The position numbers and the translations under genes were made by a program. A stretch of 64,000 nt of DNA from positions 22,403,915-22,467,914 of the forward strand of contig CAIIXF020000001.1 of NCBI GenBank assembly GCA_903813345.2, written 5' to 3'. The notes under the pieces are model-generated. The model saw nothing but the letters and a program-made list of their open reading frames with translations, was not told where the DNA came from and searched no databases. The stretch is from Owenia fusiformis. Its lineage: Eukaryota; Annelida; Polychaeta; Sabellida; Oweniidae. Below, in pieces: positions 13,501 to 22,675 of this stretch (the stretch's first letter is position 1; every line of letters begins with the position of its first letter).

Positions 13501-16500
13501 TGGTGGCCAGTCAGTTTTTACTATTTCAGCCCTGGTAATAAACAGTGGTAATAATACTAATAAAGTCATTAAGTCATTTCTGTGTGCAAAATAATGAAAT
13601 ATTGGACCTTCGGTCTTCAGCCCTTGGTCCAATATTTCACTATATTGCCCTTTAAAATGACGTTATTTTGCTATTGGTTATGATGCTTATTCTCTTGTTT
13701 TAAGAACTTACACATTTTATAAGATTCTTCTGCTAGGCCCTCCGAAGTTCTCTTTGAATTCTGCAGCCGCTCGAGTTTAAACATATTGTCTTTATACAAT
13801 CTTTGAAACCTTTTTTCAACACTAAAAACAAGATTATCAAGATTGATCTATCTACTGTTTTTTTTTATTTCATTTAACAAACATCTGTCTTAGTTTCACT
13901 TATTGGTGGCTATTTTTAGCTCACATGGTGAGCTTTTGCAATCACTCACTTGTCCGTCTGTCTGTCCGTCCGTCCGTCTGTACGTCCGTCCGTCTGTACG
14001 TCCGTCCGTCTGTCCGTCAACAATAGTGGCACGTTTTAAAACCTCTGTTGATAGGATTCCTGTTTTAAGTTATTTCTGATCAACATCAATACAGAAAACC
14101 CCCCTATGACTCCTGGTTCAAAAGCTCGCCTATTTTCAAAATGGCCGTCACTTTTGTCTCGCGAAATTCACTTTTAGCCCATTTCCTAGCTAACCTCTGT
14201 CGATAGGATTCCTGTTTTAAGTTATTTCTGTTCAACATCAATACAGAAAACCTCCCTATGACTCCTGGTTCAAAAGCTCGCCTATTTTCAAAATGGCCGT
14301 CACTTTTGTCTCGCGAAATTCACTTTTGGCCCATTTCCTAGCTTTACAAATAATTTCAGGTGTCCTACATTGTAAAAATCCATGTCAATGTAAAGATTAG
14401 ATATATGAAATAATTTTGTTACAAAAAATCAGCGAAAAATTGTATCCATTTTTTTATTTTCAGCCATTTTAGTTAACATTGATTTGTCTATCTGACTCGC
14501 GAAATCCACTTTCTGTCAATAACAGTGGCAGTGTGGCACGTTTTAAAACCTCTGTCGATAGGATTCCTGTTTTAAGTTATTTCTGTTCAACATGAATTCA
14601 GAAAACTCCCCTATGACTCCTGGTTCAAAAGCTCGCCTATTTTCAAAATGGCCGCCATTTTTGTCTCGCGAAATTCACTTTTGACCCATTTCCTAGCTTT
14701 ACAAATAATTTCAAGTGTCCTACATTGTAGAAATCCATTGCAAAGTAAAGAGTAGATGTATGAAATAATTTTGTTACGAAAAATCAGCGAAAAATTATAT
14801 CCATTTATTTATTTTCAGCCATTTTAGTTAACATTGATTTGTCCATCTGTCTCGCAAAATTCACTTTTGGACCATTTACCTTAAAACCTCTGTCGATAGG
14901 ATTCCCATTTTAAGTTATTTTTGTTCAACATCAATACAAAAAACTCTCCTATGACTCTTGGTTTAAAAGCTCGGCTATTTTCAAAATGGCCGTCACTTTT
15001 GTCTCGCGAAATTCACTTTTGACCCATTTCCTAGCTTTACAAATAATTTCAGGTGTCCTACATTGTAAAAATCCATGTCAATGTAAAGGGTAGATATATG
15101 AAATAATTTTGTTACAAAAAATCAGCGAAAAATTGTATCCATTTTTTTTCTTTTAAGCCATTTTAGTTAACATTGATTTGTCTATCGGACTCGCGAAATC
15201 CACTTTCTGTGGCACGTTTTAAAACCTCTGTCGATAGGATTGCTGTTTTAAGTTATTTCTGTTCAACATCAATTCAGAAAACTCCCCTATGACTCCTGGT
15301 TCAAAAGCGAAAAATTGTATCCATTTTTTTTCTTTTAAGCCATTTTAGTTAACATTGATTTGTCTATCGGACTCGCGAAATCCACTTTCTGTGGCACGTT
15401 TTAAAACCTCTGTCGATAGGATTGCTGTTTTAAGTTATTTCTGTTCAACATCAATTCAGAAAACTCCCCTATGACTCCTGGTTCAAAAGCTCGTCTATTT
15501 TTACCCTGCGTGCAGAGTCTAGTTAAACTACACTCTGCCTAGTAGAGACCATATTACAGTTTAATAGCCCCACCCCCTCGACGGGTACCGGTGACAGTTT
15601 GGGTAAAACACTTTTGACCTACGCGCTGCCCTTCCACCAATCAGCGAGCTTCAAGAAACATACGCCAAATGCGTTCTAATTAAATATTCGCATGGCATTG
15701 GTCAATTCCGGGCTCAATGATGACGTCAGAAGGAATGACCATATAAAGAATGTCGGTCAAATTTGGCCAACGAAAACTGATTGGCGCGGTGAGTTCACAG
15801 GTTTATTTTAGTTTGAAAGAGTGAAGACGAAGCTCTCTTTTAAGAAGTGAAGTCAAACGAATGCAAAGGGTAGCCTATTTTCAATATGGCCGCCATTTTT
15901 GTCTCGCGAAATTCACTTTTGACCCATTTCCTAGCTTTACAAATAATTTCAAGTGTCCTACATTGTAAAAATCCATGTCAATGTAAAGAGTAGATGTATG
16001 AAATAATTTTGTTACGAAAAATCAGCGAAAAATTATATCCATTTATTTATTTTCAGCCATTTTAGTTAAGATTTGATTTGTCCATCTGTCTCGCAAAATC
16101 CACTTTTGGACCATTTACCTTAAACCCTCTGTCGATAGGATTCCCATTTTAAGTTAATTTTGTTCAACATCAATACAAAAAACTCTCCTATGACCCTTGG
16201 TTCAAAAGCTCGCCTATTTTCAAAATGGTTGCCATTCTTGTTCCGCGAAATTCACTTTTTGCCCATTTCCTAGCTTTACATTTTAGCTTTAATTTCAGCT
16301 GTCCTGCATTGTAAAAAGCCATGTCACTGTTAAAGGTAGTTCTATGAAGTAATTTTGTTACAAAAAATCAGCAAAATATTATATCCGTTTTTTTATTTTC
16401 AGCCATTTTAGTTAACATTGATTTGTCCATCTGTCTCGCGAAATCCTCTTTTAGACCATTTGCTCAAAACCTCTGTCGATAGGATTCCAGTTTCAAGTTA

Positions 16501-17122
16501 TTTTTGTTCAACATCAATACAAAAAACTCCCTTATGACTCCTGGTTCAAAAGCTTGCCTGATTTCAAAATGGTCGCCATTTTTGTCTCGCGAAATTCAAT
16601 TTTGGCCCATTTCCTAGCTTTACAAATAATTTCAGGTGTCTTGCATTGCAAAAAGCCATGTCACTGTAAAGAGTAGTTGAATGAAATAATTTTGTTGCAA
16701 ATTATTGGCAAAAAATTATATCCGTTTTTTTTTCAGCCATTTTAATTGACTGAGAGACAGATGGCTTGAAATAATTTTGTAACAAAAAATCAGCAAAAAA
16801 TTATATCCGTTTTTTTCTGTCACCATGTGAGCCCAGTACCCATGGTACTAATTTTTAAAATAGCAGCCATGGCCATTTCATGGGATTTGCTACGCCTTGA
16901 TGTTGTTTTTATCACAATGTTGTTTTTATCTAATTTTCACATTTACCTGTCAATTCTGCTCTCTTGGTAGTCTAGTTTATGATCTATGATCTTAGGAGAA
17001 ACCTTGAGTTGAGATCCACTAAGTTCACAGTCACATGTTGCCTCAAGTCTTCGTATTATGTAGATGGCCACAATCAGGACCAACAAGTTCCTTGCTATCA
17101 TTCCCAGACAGTTTAACAACAT
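4599..17122 (-). CDS. LDL-receptor class A domain membrane protein (6 exons, in-frame TGA)
   Basis: Exons in transcription order are 17122-16947, 13531-13464, 13221-13154, 13025-12968, 10226-10040 and 4809-4599. All have AG/GT borders and their phases fit at every junction (768 nt, 256 codons with stop). The ATG at 17122 is the first after an in-frame TAG 33-36 nt upstream. Residues 13-23 (LLVLIVAIYII) followed by RR form one membrane segment, suggesting a type II protein. Residues 85-116 are an LDLa domain: all six cysteines are present, with FRCRDSGECI and CDGIVDCQDGSDE, the usual calcium-binding pattern. Codon 89, between the first and second cysteines, is TGA. The 139 residues after the domain are not recognised. 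The introns hold a satellite, a 31-bp donor array with a transposon, and a 4.5-kb foldback element. The gene is either broken by this stop, miscalled at one base, or read through. Its ligand and role are unknown. Confidence 0.72.
5197..5330 (+). repeat. short member of the GGTGACATATTG repeat family
   Basis: It begins GTGGTGACATATTGTTATGG and ends GGTGGTGACATTTTG followed by a CATGTTGATGCC-like tail. The same ends bound the large array at 49818-52360, and a worn copy lies at 37799-37975. This copy is internally deleted. Confidence 0.6.
5394..9901. mobile_element. 4.5-kb foldback DNA transposon with 4-bp TSD
   Basis: The termini are inverted (TAGTATGGGAGCAAA at 5394; reverse complement of TAGTGTGGGAGCAAA ending at 9901), flanked by TGAC at 5390-5393 and 9902-9905. 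A second conserved block, TTCCGTGTCCTTTTTAGAGG, follows. Three copies of a roughly 1.45-kb module can be traced: 5394-6960, about 7000-8440 and about 8450-9901. The first is inverted relative to the other two, so the element is a long hairpin with an extra module in the loop. Each module has subrepeats ending in GCCACGCCCACTTTT-type sequence, a TGACGTCA palindrome, octamer-like ATGCAAAT, and a GGGGCGCAGCCAGC-like block. No transposase was found. It lies in the last intron of the LDLa gene. Confidence 0.75.
5830..5880. promoter_or_regulatory. octamer pair plus CRE palindrome in foldback module (copy 1)
   Basis: Within 50 bp there are ATGCAAAT, ATTTGCAT and TGACGTCA. The same trio is kept at about 8010-8055 and 9400-9445 in the other two modules although the surrounding sequence has drifted. 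A regulatory role is an inference from motif identity. Confidence 0.35.
10359..11131. repeat. 31-bp splice-donor minisatellite, distal block (about 25 units)
   Basis: The unit contains CATATGCAATCAAAGATCTC on the plus strand. Read on the minus strand, the direction of the LDLa gene, each unit contains CATATGTG followed by GTGAGTTGAGAGATC, a copy of the donor at the end of LDLa exon 4. About half the units in this block have changed GTGAGT to TTGAGT. Because 31 is not a multiple of three, the array is open in all three plus frames, producing spurious repetitive proteins. The block was split from 12637-12967 by a transposon. Confidence 0.9.
11132..12636 (+). mobile_element. DD37E-like Tc1/mariner transposon, 1505 bp
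   Basis: The element starts CAGGGTGTCAAATAAGTCCC and ends with its reverse complement, flanked on both sides by TA (11130-11131, 12637-12638). The terminal inverted repeats are 96 bp (11132-11227 and 12541-12636) with one mismatch, so the copy is young. The single gene inside has one frameshift. The target is the 31-bp array in intron 4 of the LDLa gene. The family name is deduced from transposase spacing. Confidence 0.93.
11379..12480 (+). pseudogene. Tc1/mariner-family transposase, single frameshift
   Basis: Two overlapping frames (11379-11906 and 11827-12480) form one transposase of about 360 residues. The N-terminal part carries basic DNA-binding sequence (CKKWIAKKIKRSDKFVQRCW, then SCTEVARDIKMKRGKVVSRQ). 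The catalytic triad is visible as PSDEFF, then LLHDKAPCMK, then SPDCNACEH. Thirty-seven residues separate the second aspartate from the glutamate, the DD37E spacing. The motif NHQNDRVWAK after the first aspartate is typical of this group. The frame changes in a run of seven T after GATGAG near 11866-11872; one T fewer would leave it open. The ends are nearly perfect, so the loss is recent or a base-call error. The reaction would be cut-and-paste at TA. Confidence 0.85.
12637..12967. repeat. 31-bp splice-donor minisatellite, exon-proximal block (about 11 units)
   Basis: This continues the array of 10359-11131 and directly abuts LDLa exon 4 (12968-13025). The real donor, ATATGTG|GTGAGTTG, is the first repeat unit. 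Most units here still read GGTGAGT on the minus strand, so this half keeps more intact decoy donors than the distal half. The transposon inserted at a TA of a CATATACAATC-type unit, and removing it restores the repeat exactly. Confidence 0.9.
13199..13201 (-). other. in-frame TGA inside the LDLa domain
   Basis: Exon 3 reads GAC CAT TGT GCA AGG AAA TGA CAG TTT CGC TGC once joined in phase to exon 2. The TGA sits where LDLa domains tolerate almost any residue. A CGA to TGA change by CpG deamination would explain it, as would a base-call error. The next base is C, the context most often associated with leaky UGA codons. Confidence 0.65.
13583..13677. repeat. hairpin-forming inverted repeat
   Basis: GAAATATTGGACC and GGTCCAATATTTC form a stem around 13595-13644, extended outwards by GCAAAATAA / TTATTTTGC. 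It resembles a very small MITE. It lies in intron 1 of the LDLa gene. Confidence 0.55.
13917..16840. mobile_element. 2.9-kb repeat element of about 350-bp units with inverted ends
   Basis: The outer ends are AGCTCACATGGTGAGC at 13918 and CACCATGTGAGCCC near 16821, inverted copies of each other. Inside are a (TCCG)n tract at 13949-14020 and about eight variable-length units. Each has CCTCTGTCGATAGGATT, AAAGCTCGCCTATTTTC, AAATGGCCGYCA, CTCGCGAAATTCACTTTTG and CAAATAATTTCA. A segment near 15302-15497 is an exact local duplication of the preceding part. No coding sequence. The whole fills most of LDLa intron 1. Related units occur at 17249-17540 and 40856-42197. Confidence 0.7.
15502..15872. mobile_element. 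371-bp insertion with 9-bp target duplications
   Basis: It interrupts one satellite unit. The flanks are GTCTATTTT (15493-15501) and GCCTATTTT (15873-15881). The uninterrupted units read GCCTATTTT, so this is a 9-bp duplication with one later change. The ends are TACCCTGCG and the inverse of TACCCTTTG. Nine-base duplications are typical of Mutator-like elements, so a MULE-type MITE is inferred. The interior is richer in GC and has two CCAAT boxes (CACCAATCAGCG; CTGATTGGCGCG), a TGACGTCA and CATATAAAG, resembling a polymerase II promoter. Confidence 0.7.
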
Positions 17123-17248
17123 CTTGTGCGAATATATAGAGTAAACTAAAGAATTATTCTAAACAAAACCTTTTTCTAATGTGAATATCTTGCAAATACC
17201 TGAAGTCTGTGATAAAACTCATGAACATTTGTATTATTCAATGATGTT

Positions 17249-17540
17249 TGGGAGGGATATAGAGAAGCTATCTATTTGTCCGTCAGTTAGTGTATCAAGG
17301 TCATAACTCAAATACTGTTTGTCAGATTAAGCTCAAGTTAACGAAGCTGATCCCTAGTGTGCATAAGTCCTCTGCTGAAGAAAAAATTTATTGTATGGCT
17401 GCATTGAAAATGACCACCATTTTTGAATAAAACCGCTTATAATAAGGTTAACAATCTCTGTTTAAGAGGGGATTTTCAATATGGCCTCCAAATTCAAATA
17501 ATCAACATCTTTTTTCAAAATCTCAGTCATTTTTCCTTCA
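17249..17540. repeat. truncated dispersed repeat (GGGATATAG / GTCCGTCAG family)
   Basis: The start GGGAGGGATATAGAGAAGC, a following GTCCGTCAG, then TCATAACTCAAATACTG and ATGGCCTCCAAATTCAA match the nested element at 40856-42197. Its far end is lost. It lies just upstream of the LDLa start codon. Confidence 0.5.
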
Positions 17541-17790
17541 ACTTCAATGTTGTTGGATAGATTGATTATAAATATATATGATAAGAATAAGTGAATTGAT
17601 AATATATAATTATATTATGGAGAAACTATGAGTACCGGGTTTTAGGAGGATTAATAGCCGAGGGCCAATAGCCCCAATGCTATCAATTTGATTTCGTTTG
17701 TATTGACTATGAGGTAAGTGTTTTGAGAAGTGAGTGGGTGTAATTAGTTCAGCTTCAGTGCACTGCATGTAAGAGGTCAGGAACAGTTTA

Positions 17791-17973
17791 CAGTGATCTC
17801 CACAGGATTTTTCTAAAGTGGGTGCAAAATTCTCATTTTCACAATTCAGACCAAAATTGGTCAAAATATGCCCACTTTTCATAATTTTTTTATTTTCAAG
17901 TGGGTGCAAATGAATTATCAGGTGGGTGCAACCTTATTTTTAAAATCTTACTTTAATGCTTGGGAGATCACTG
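17791..17973. mobile_element. 183-bp MITE (CAGTGATCTCC ends), copy 1
   Basis: The termini are CAGTGATCTCC and its inverse GGGAGATCACTG. The interior has GTGGGTGCAAA blocks in both orientations. A related copy in opposite orientation lies at 22905-23109 beside the first LOTUS exon. GTTTA flanks both sides and may be the target duplication. The CAGTG ends suggest hAT, but this is not certain. Confidence 0.65.
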
Positions 17974-18207
17974 GTTTAAAATTTGATTTATTTTGTGTTT
18001 ACTATTCAACTATTGAGTGAATGAAAGGGTTTTAGTAAGATGCATGTGACAGTACAGGTGTAAACATGAGACAAAAATTGTCAATCTTTTTTTTTTATAC
18101 CAAACTGGGTTTGGATAGCTATGCCAAGTGTCCATTCTTTGAAAATAATAGAAAGAGAATACACTCTTTGTTACAGCTGTATATTCTTTAAATTATTATT
18201 ATTGGGA

Positions 18208-18373
18208 TATAGTCATCATACTGGTCGTGGTCGTGATCGTGTTCGTGATCGTGATCGTCCCGCTTTTTGTCATCGCCGTTTAAGGAAAACTGCTCATCAG
18301 ATTTTCTCCAAATTCGCAGAGATGATAGAGCATATGAAGTACTAGAGCTGATTAACTTTTGGGTTGCCATCTT
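18208..18373. repeat. dispersed repeat shared with 60249-60432
   Basis: GGATATAGTCATCATACTGG, a run of GTGATC/GTCGTG hexamers, then TTAAGGAAAACTGCTCATCA and GCTGATTAACTTTTGGG match the first unit of the tandem array at 60249-61165 almost base for base. This is a single unit without the array. Confidence 0.75.
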
Positions 18374-19064
18374 GTTGGTGTTACTTACTGTTTAGTATAA
18401 AAGGCATGATCCCGGAATAAAACTCAAGGGTACACAGGATTGAGGTCAGTGTGTCAACACCTTTTCTTGTTTATCTAGCAATAATATAGTATAGATGGTC
18501 ACACATTTATAAAAGGGAGATTTTTATTTTATTTTACTTTTTTTATGGGTGAAGTTTAGGATCTTCTTTTTGTGTGTAATAGAAAAATATTGACATCTAA
18601 ATTTGATAACCATCAGGTATTAGCATATAGTATAGCTTCTGAAATGATCTACAAATGAAGCAAAGCAGTTTGGATGAATACAAGGATATATTGGCTGTTT
18701 TACATGCATCCTTTGGATAACTCACTCACTCAATGCTGACAGAATCATTGTAAACAGATTATTTTATCTCCATGACGATTTCAATAAACTAGAATTTAGA
18801 AACTCAACCTTATCTCATAAAAATGGACTAATCCATTTGACTCGCCTGGAGCCACCATATTGTTTTTGTACAGGAAACTTATCGTAACCCTTTAATCATA
18901 GAAAACATTAGAGTCAACATACAATTAACTTGCTGTTATAATTCATCCTCTCATCAAATGAAAATATCAGTATAAGAATCATCAAGGACAGAACTTTCCT
19001 AAAATGAATAAGAACTAATTAATGAGCTGGAATGTTTATAAGATTCATTTCTACAGATAAAATT
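18374..19064. other. 3' flank of the BTB gene, no other feature
   Basis: AT-rich sequence after the minus-strand stop at 19065-19067. A plus-strand TTTATT near 18525-18535 gives a minus-strand AATAAA that could serve for polyadenylation, but nothing confirms it. Confidence 0.35.
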
Positions 19065-21091
19065 CTAATATTCAGGTTCTTTAGTATTTGCTTCATATTC
19101 TTTTTTTCGTTTTTGAACCATTGTGTGAATAACTCCGCTGCACATGCTTTGTGTCTTTTCTGTCATAATTCGGGCACATTTTGTACATTGCCAGTTTACT
19201 TTATCATCCTCAGCTTCGTGATCTTTACACCGCGCAGAATCATCCCTGGATGAACAAACGTCATCAATTGTCAACATCGTTGATTCTAACAGTGTGCATC
19301 GCTCCTCCAAAATCATGATTCTAGTTTCCATCTTTAATTGAGGATAAAGTTTGTCCGTTTTTAAATCACTTAAGGTATTTTTACGAAGTTGATTGATGCA
19401 AGCTTTTCGCAGATTTTTTAGTTTGTATTGTTGAGCCAATAGGAGTCCCTCGACTGTTAAGGTAGTCGCCAAAAGGAAATCTTCGCAGCGTTGTGTAATT
19501 TTCTTTATTTGATATTCATCAGCTAATGGAAGGAGGAATCGAACATTTGACTCTGGAAGTAAAAATTCAGCACTAGTACTACTTACTTCTGATTGGTTAT
19601 TTCTAATACAACTGGAGTTACTATTCAGTTTGACAGAAAAACTAAAAAATTGTAAGCTATGGACATTTTTTGATTTCTGAATAAAAAGAAATGTCACTTA
19701 ATCTATATACAGATGGATCATCATATATTCAGTAAGGATAAGGGTAATTATTAAATATCATGAACTAAGTTGCATTGAACCCCTGTACCCCCCCCCCCAC
19801 CCCCAGCATACTGATGAACATAAACTATGCACTAGGTAGTACATACAGTTATAAGGTTTTGGTATCCCTTCTTCCCTTAGTATACTCCAATACATGATTT
19901 AAATATTTACCTGAGATTATGTTTTGTGTTGGATATATGCAATGCAGCAACTCAAGGACTTCAACTCGTTTCTTGCCATTTAGACTAATCTCCTTTGACT
20001 TCTGGTCATTCACAAACATTTTCTTGAATACGGGCGACCATTGGGCTAAGTAGGATTTGTGGACCTGCATTTAACAACCAACATTTAGATCCTACATATT
20101 AATCTCATATCAAAAATGTGATATTTACACATTATCTTTATGCTTAGATTTCCTCACTGATTTTTTAAAGATTGATAAATATAAACAAACATTTTATTTG
20201 TGTTAGCTCACCCCTAAGAATCAGTGTAAACAAAGATAGCTACTTTTCTTTTGTATGTATAGTTGACGAATGTTTAAGTACTCCATATTCATTTTTAACA
20301 CTAAAGTTTAAAGGTACACAACACAAACTGCACGAATCGTTAAAATACATCTAAAGAAAATGATGTTTTTTATAATTAAGTTGCCAAGGGTTGTTGAAAG
20401 ATAAGAAAAGAGCAAATCAGTCTTAAATCTTTTTAAAAATTAATCAATGGGGAAGAGTGGACCACTGATAAAGTTCACTTACAAATTGTTAAACTTTTAC
20501 TCGACATTTAAGGACAGTTGTACACTGTATTTTTAAAACTCACCTTTTGAAATACTAATAAGACATACAATAAGATTCTAGATATAGACACTCCTCTTTC
20601 TATTTCTATTCAAAATATTTGTGTTTTTATTGAAAAATGTTACATAATTGATTTCCTGGTTTGTGTGCCATACTTTAAAAAAACTATGTTCAACTTACAT
20701 GTAATTTTTGATCTTCGACAATCAGTGTAATGTCGCTGAATTCATCCTTCTTAGTGAAATCAATGACATCATTCATGGTGTCGTCCATTGACTTGTCCTC
20801 CTCTCTAGTATGCTCTGTACCCATGTGATGTAGCTCCTGGCCTGCCATACAATCAATACAGTTGGTCCTCTTAGGCTTGTGTACCTTTGCCAACTTACCA
20901 CAAGGTTTAACTGTCAATATACTGTAGATTTGCTTGATTCCTATGTAAGTTAACACACCTGTGAGCAGTAGATAACAGGTGCGTACAGGTGAGTTTAACT
21001 GTATAATGACAGGTAGTAACTTCACCTTAGAGAGTAAGTCAAAACCCATTGACATATTATCTTGATAAATGATCAGTGAAAATCTTCTCAT
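19065..21091 (-). CDS. BTB/POZ domain protein, 344 aa, 3 exons
   Basis: Exons in order are 21091-20699, 20064-19911 and 19552-19065. Borders are CAT|GTAAGT, GCAG|GTCCAC, TCAG|GTAAAT and CCAG|AGTCAA, and the phases fit. The ATG follows directly after an in-frame TAA. Residues 1-90 include a hydrophobic segment (CYLLLTGVLTYIGI) of uncertain meaning. The BTB domain spans about 105-215: EFSDITLIVEDQKLHVHKSY is the classic entry, followed by FKKMF and FLLPLADEYQ, the usual last BTB helices. After it come helical residues and a short coiled coil (METRIMILEERCTLLESTM). A cysteine cluster, WQCTKCARIM plus MCSG, could bind zinc. BTB domains dimerise and often recruit cullin-3; the lack of MATH or Kelch repeats leaves the substrate unknown. 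It resembles the expanded BTB families of invertebrates. Confidence 0.82.
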
Positions 21092-21437
21092 TTATAGTAA
21101 TATTATGATACATTATCAAAACAATTCAAGTCAAAGTAATTTATCCTTTTCAAGCCATCTTATTAACCTTTTGTTTTGATAAATTTTTCTTAAAAAAGAG
21201 GTAACCCAAGAGATCTTGACTAGTGTCTAGTTATGAAGGTTCACCTACTTATATCTCAAGATAAGTATTTTGATGGTGTCAATCTTCGAATATCATCTTT
21301 TCGTGTCAGTGGGTTAATCTCAAGTTAGCTTTTAGTAAAGTGACAGTTATGGGATTAACATTATTTATAACTCAACCACACTTGCATTTGGCTATTCACC
21401 ATGCCTATGAAACTACAGCAGGAAACTATATAATATA

Positions 21438-21574
21438 CAGTGAAACCTGTTCATTGAAACACTTCAGAGTCCCAAGACCAACCTAATGTTGATTAACCTC
21501 TTTAAGTGAAACACCTCCCAAGCTGAACACCTTTTAGAGGTACCAAAGGTGTTCCACTTAGACAGGTTTTACTG
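21438..21574. mobile_element. 137-bp TA-flanked MITE (CAGTGAAACCTGT)
   Basis: The ends CAGTGAAACCTGT and ACAGGTTTTACTG are inverted and are flanked by TA on both sides (21436-21437, 21575-21576). The interior contains GAACACC and GGTGTTCCACTTAGACAGG. Worn copies lie at 31965-32050 and 46950-47110. A Tc1/mariner-type non-autonomous element. Confidence 0.8.
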
Positions 21575-22286
21575 TATTTACAAAAAAATAGAAATACTAA
21601 AAATAACGTATAGTTTAGTTATCTCATGAGGTTAAAACACCTTTGAAACATTTAAATGCAGTATAACATTTGTAGACTCAAATATAGATATTAACATGGA
21701 CTTCAAGTGGCCAGTCATTGAAATGTCAAAACTAGCATGTTTTAAGCCCGGTTTTAAGAAACTACTACATTGATGCAAATATGTTAAGGGATTGTGTCCA
21801 ATTATCAATAGTTGTGGAAGAACAGTTTTATTTTCATTAGGGGAAGAGGTAGTAACTGATGATTACATCAGCAGACTAAAATGTTGATTTTATTAATATT
21901 CAAGTGAAAAACCTATTTCCAGCATTAAATTTATTTTTAGGATAAGAGGGGGAGGAAAACTAGAACAAAATAGTTGTAATAGCAAAATGTTGATAATAAG
22001 ACACCAAGTCCATTCCTTTAAATTTATAATTTTTTACATTTCATAAGCAAAGATTAATACTTATTGATCATCCCTCGTACATGAAATAGGAACTTGTGTG
22101 TTATTGTAAATATACTAAAGATAAGTATGATGCTTGATGAATGAGAATCCATTGATATTTAAAAGGAATTTAAGTTTTTATTAAGCTGAATGGCTTTTCC
22201 TCTCCTTCTCCTTCAGTTGACCATGGAATATAGTTGATGTAGCTGTTGAGCTGTGGTATCACATGGTATTATCCATCCTCCTAAGC

Positions 22287-22480
22287 AGGTGTCCAGAATC
22301 CGTACCTCCTTCTTCCCCCTGCTATAACCAATTTGGACGCGCCCGATTTAACTGAATCACGTGATCTAATTATGCGCAATAACGTATACATGATTTCTGT
22401 AGCAGTGTTGCGACAGCCAATCAGATTGTGAGCTCTTAATCGGGGAAATGGTAACTGCTTATCGCAGGGGGTAAAAAGAA
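22287..22480. promoter_or_regulatory. GC-richer stretch with CCAAT and E-box motifs
   Basis: This stretch contains CCAATTTGG, GCGCCCG, CACGTGAT, a second CCAAT (CAGCCAATCAG) and ends in inverted CCCCCTGCTATAA / TTATCGCAGGGGG. It lies about 200-390 bp upstream of the earliest possible Tudor-gene ATG (22676). It could be a promoter, or a MITE bounded by the inverted repeats. The two readings cannot be told apart here. Confidence 0.35.
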
Positions 22481-22675
22481 AGAATACTGGATTTTGAAGC
22501 CCTGTGATCGGAGGATGGGACTTAATGAGGTTTCAGGTACATCACAGGATCATACACATAGAAAGAATATCTTCCCATGTCTAAAACATGTCATAACATA
22601 ACCCCATGTTATATATTGCAGAGTGAGTTCAGACCCATCATATTGGAATGCAAAACCTCATTATTCCAAGAATAA

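Noticed and set aside
19032-19253. Plus-strand frame with hydrophobic stretch
   Set aside because: It is antisense to the last BTB-gene exon.
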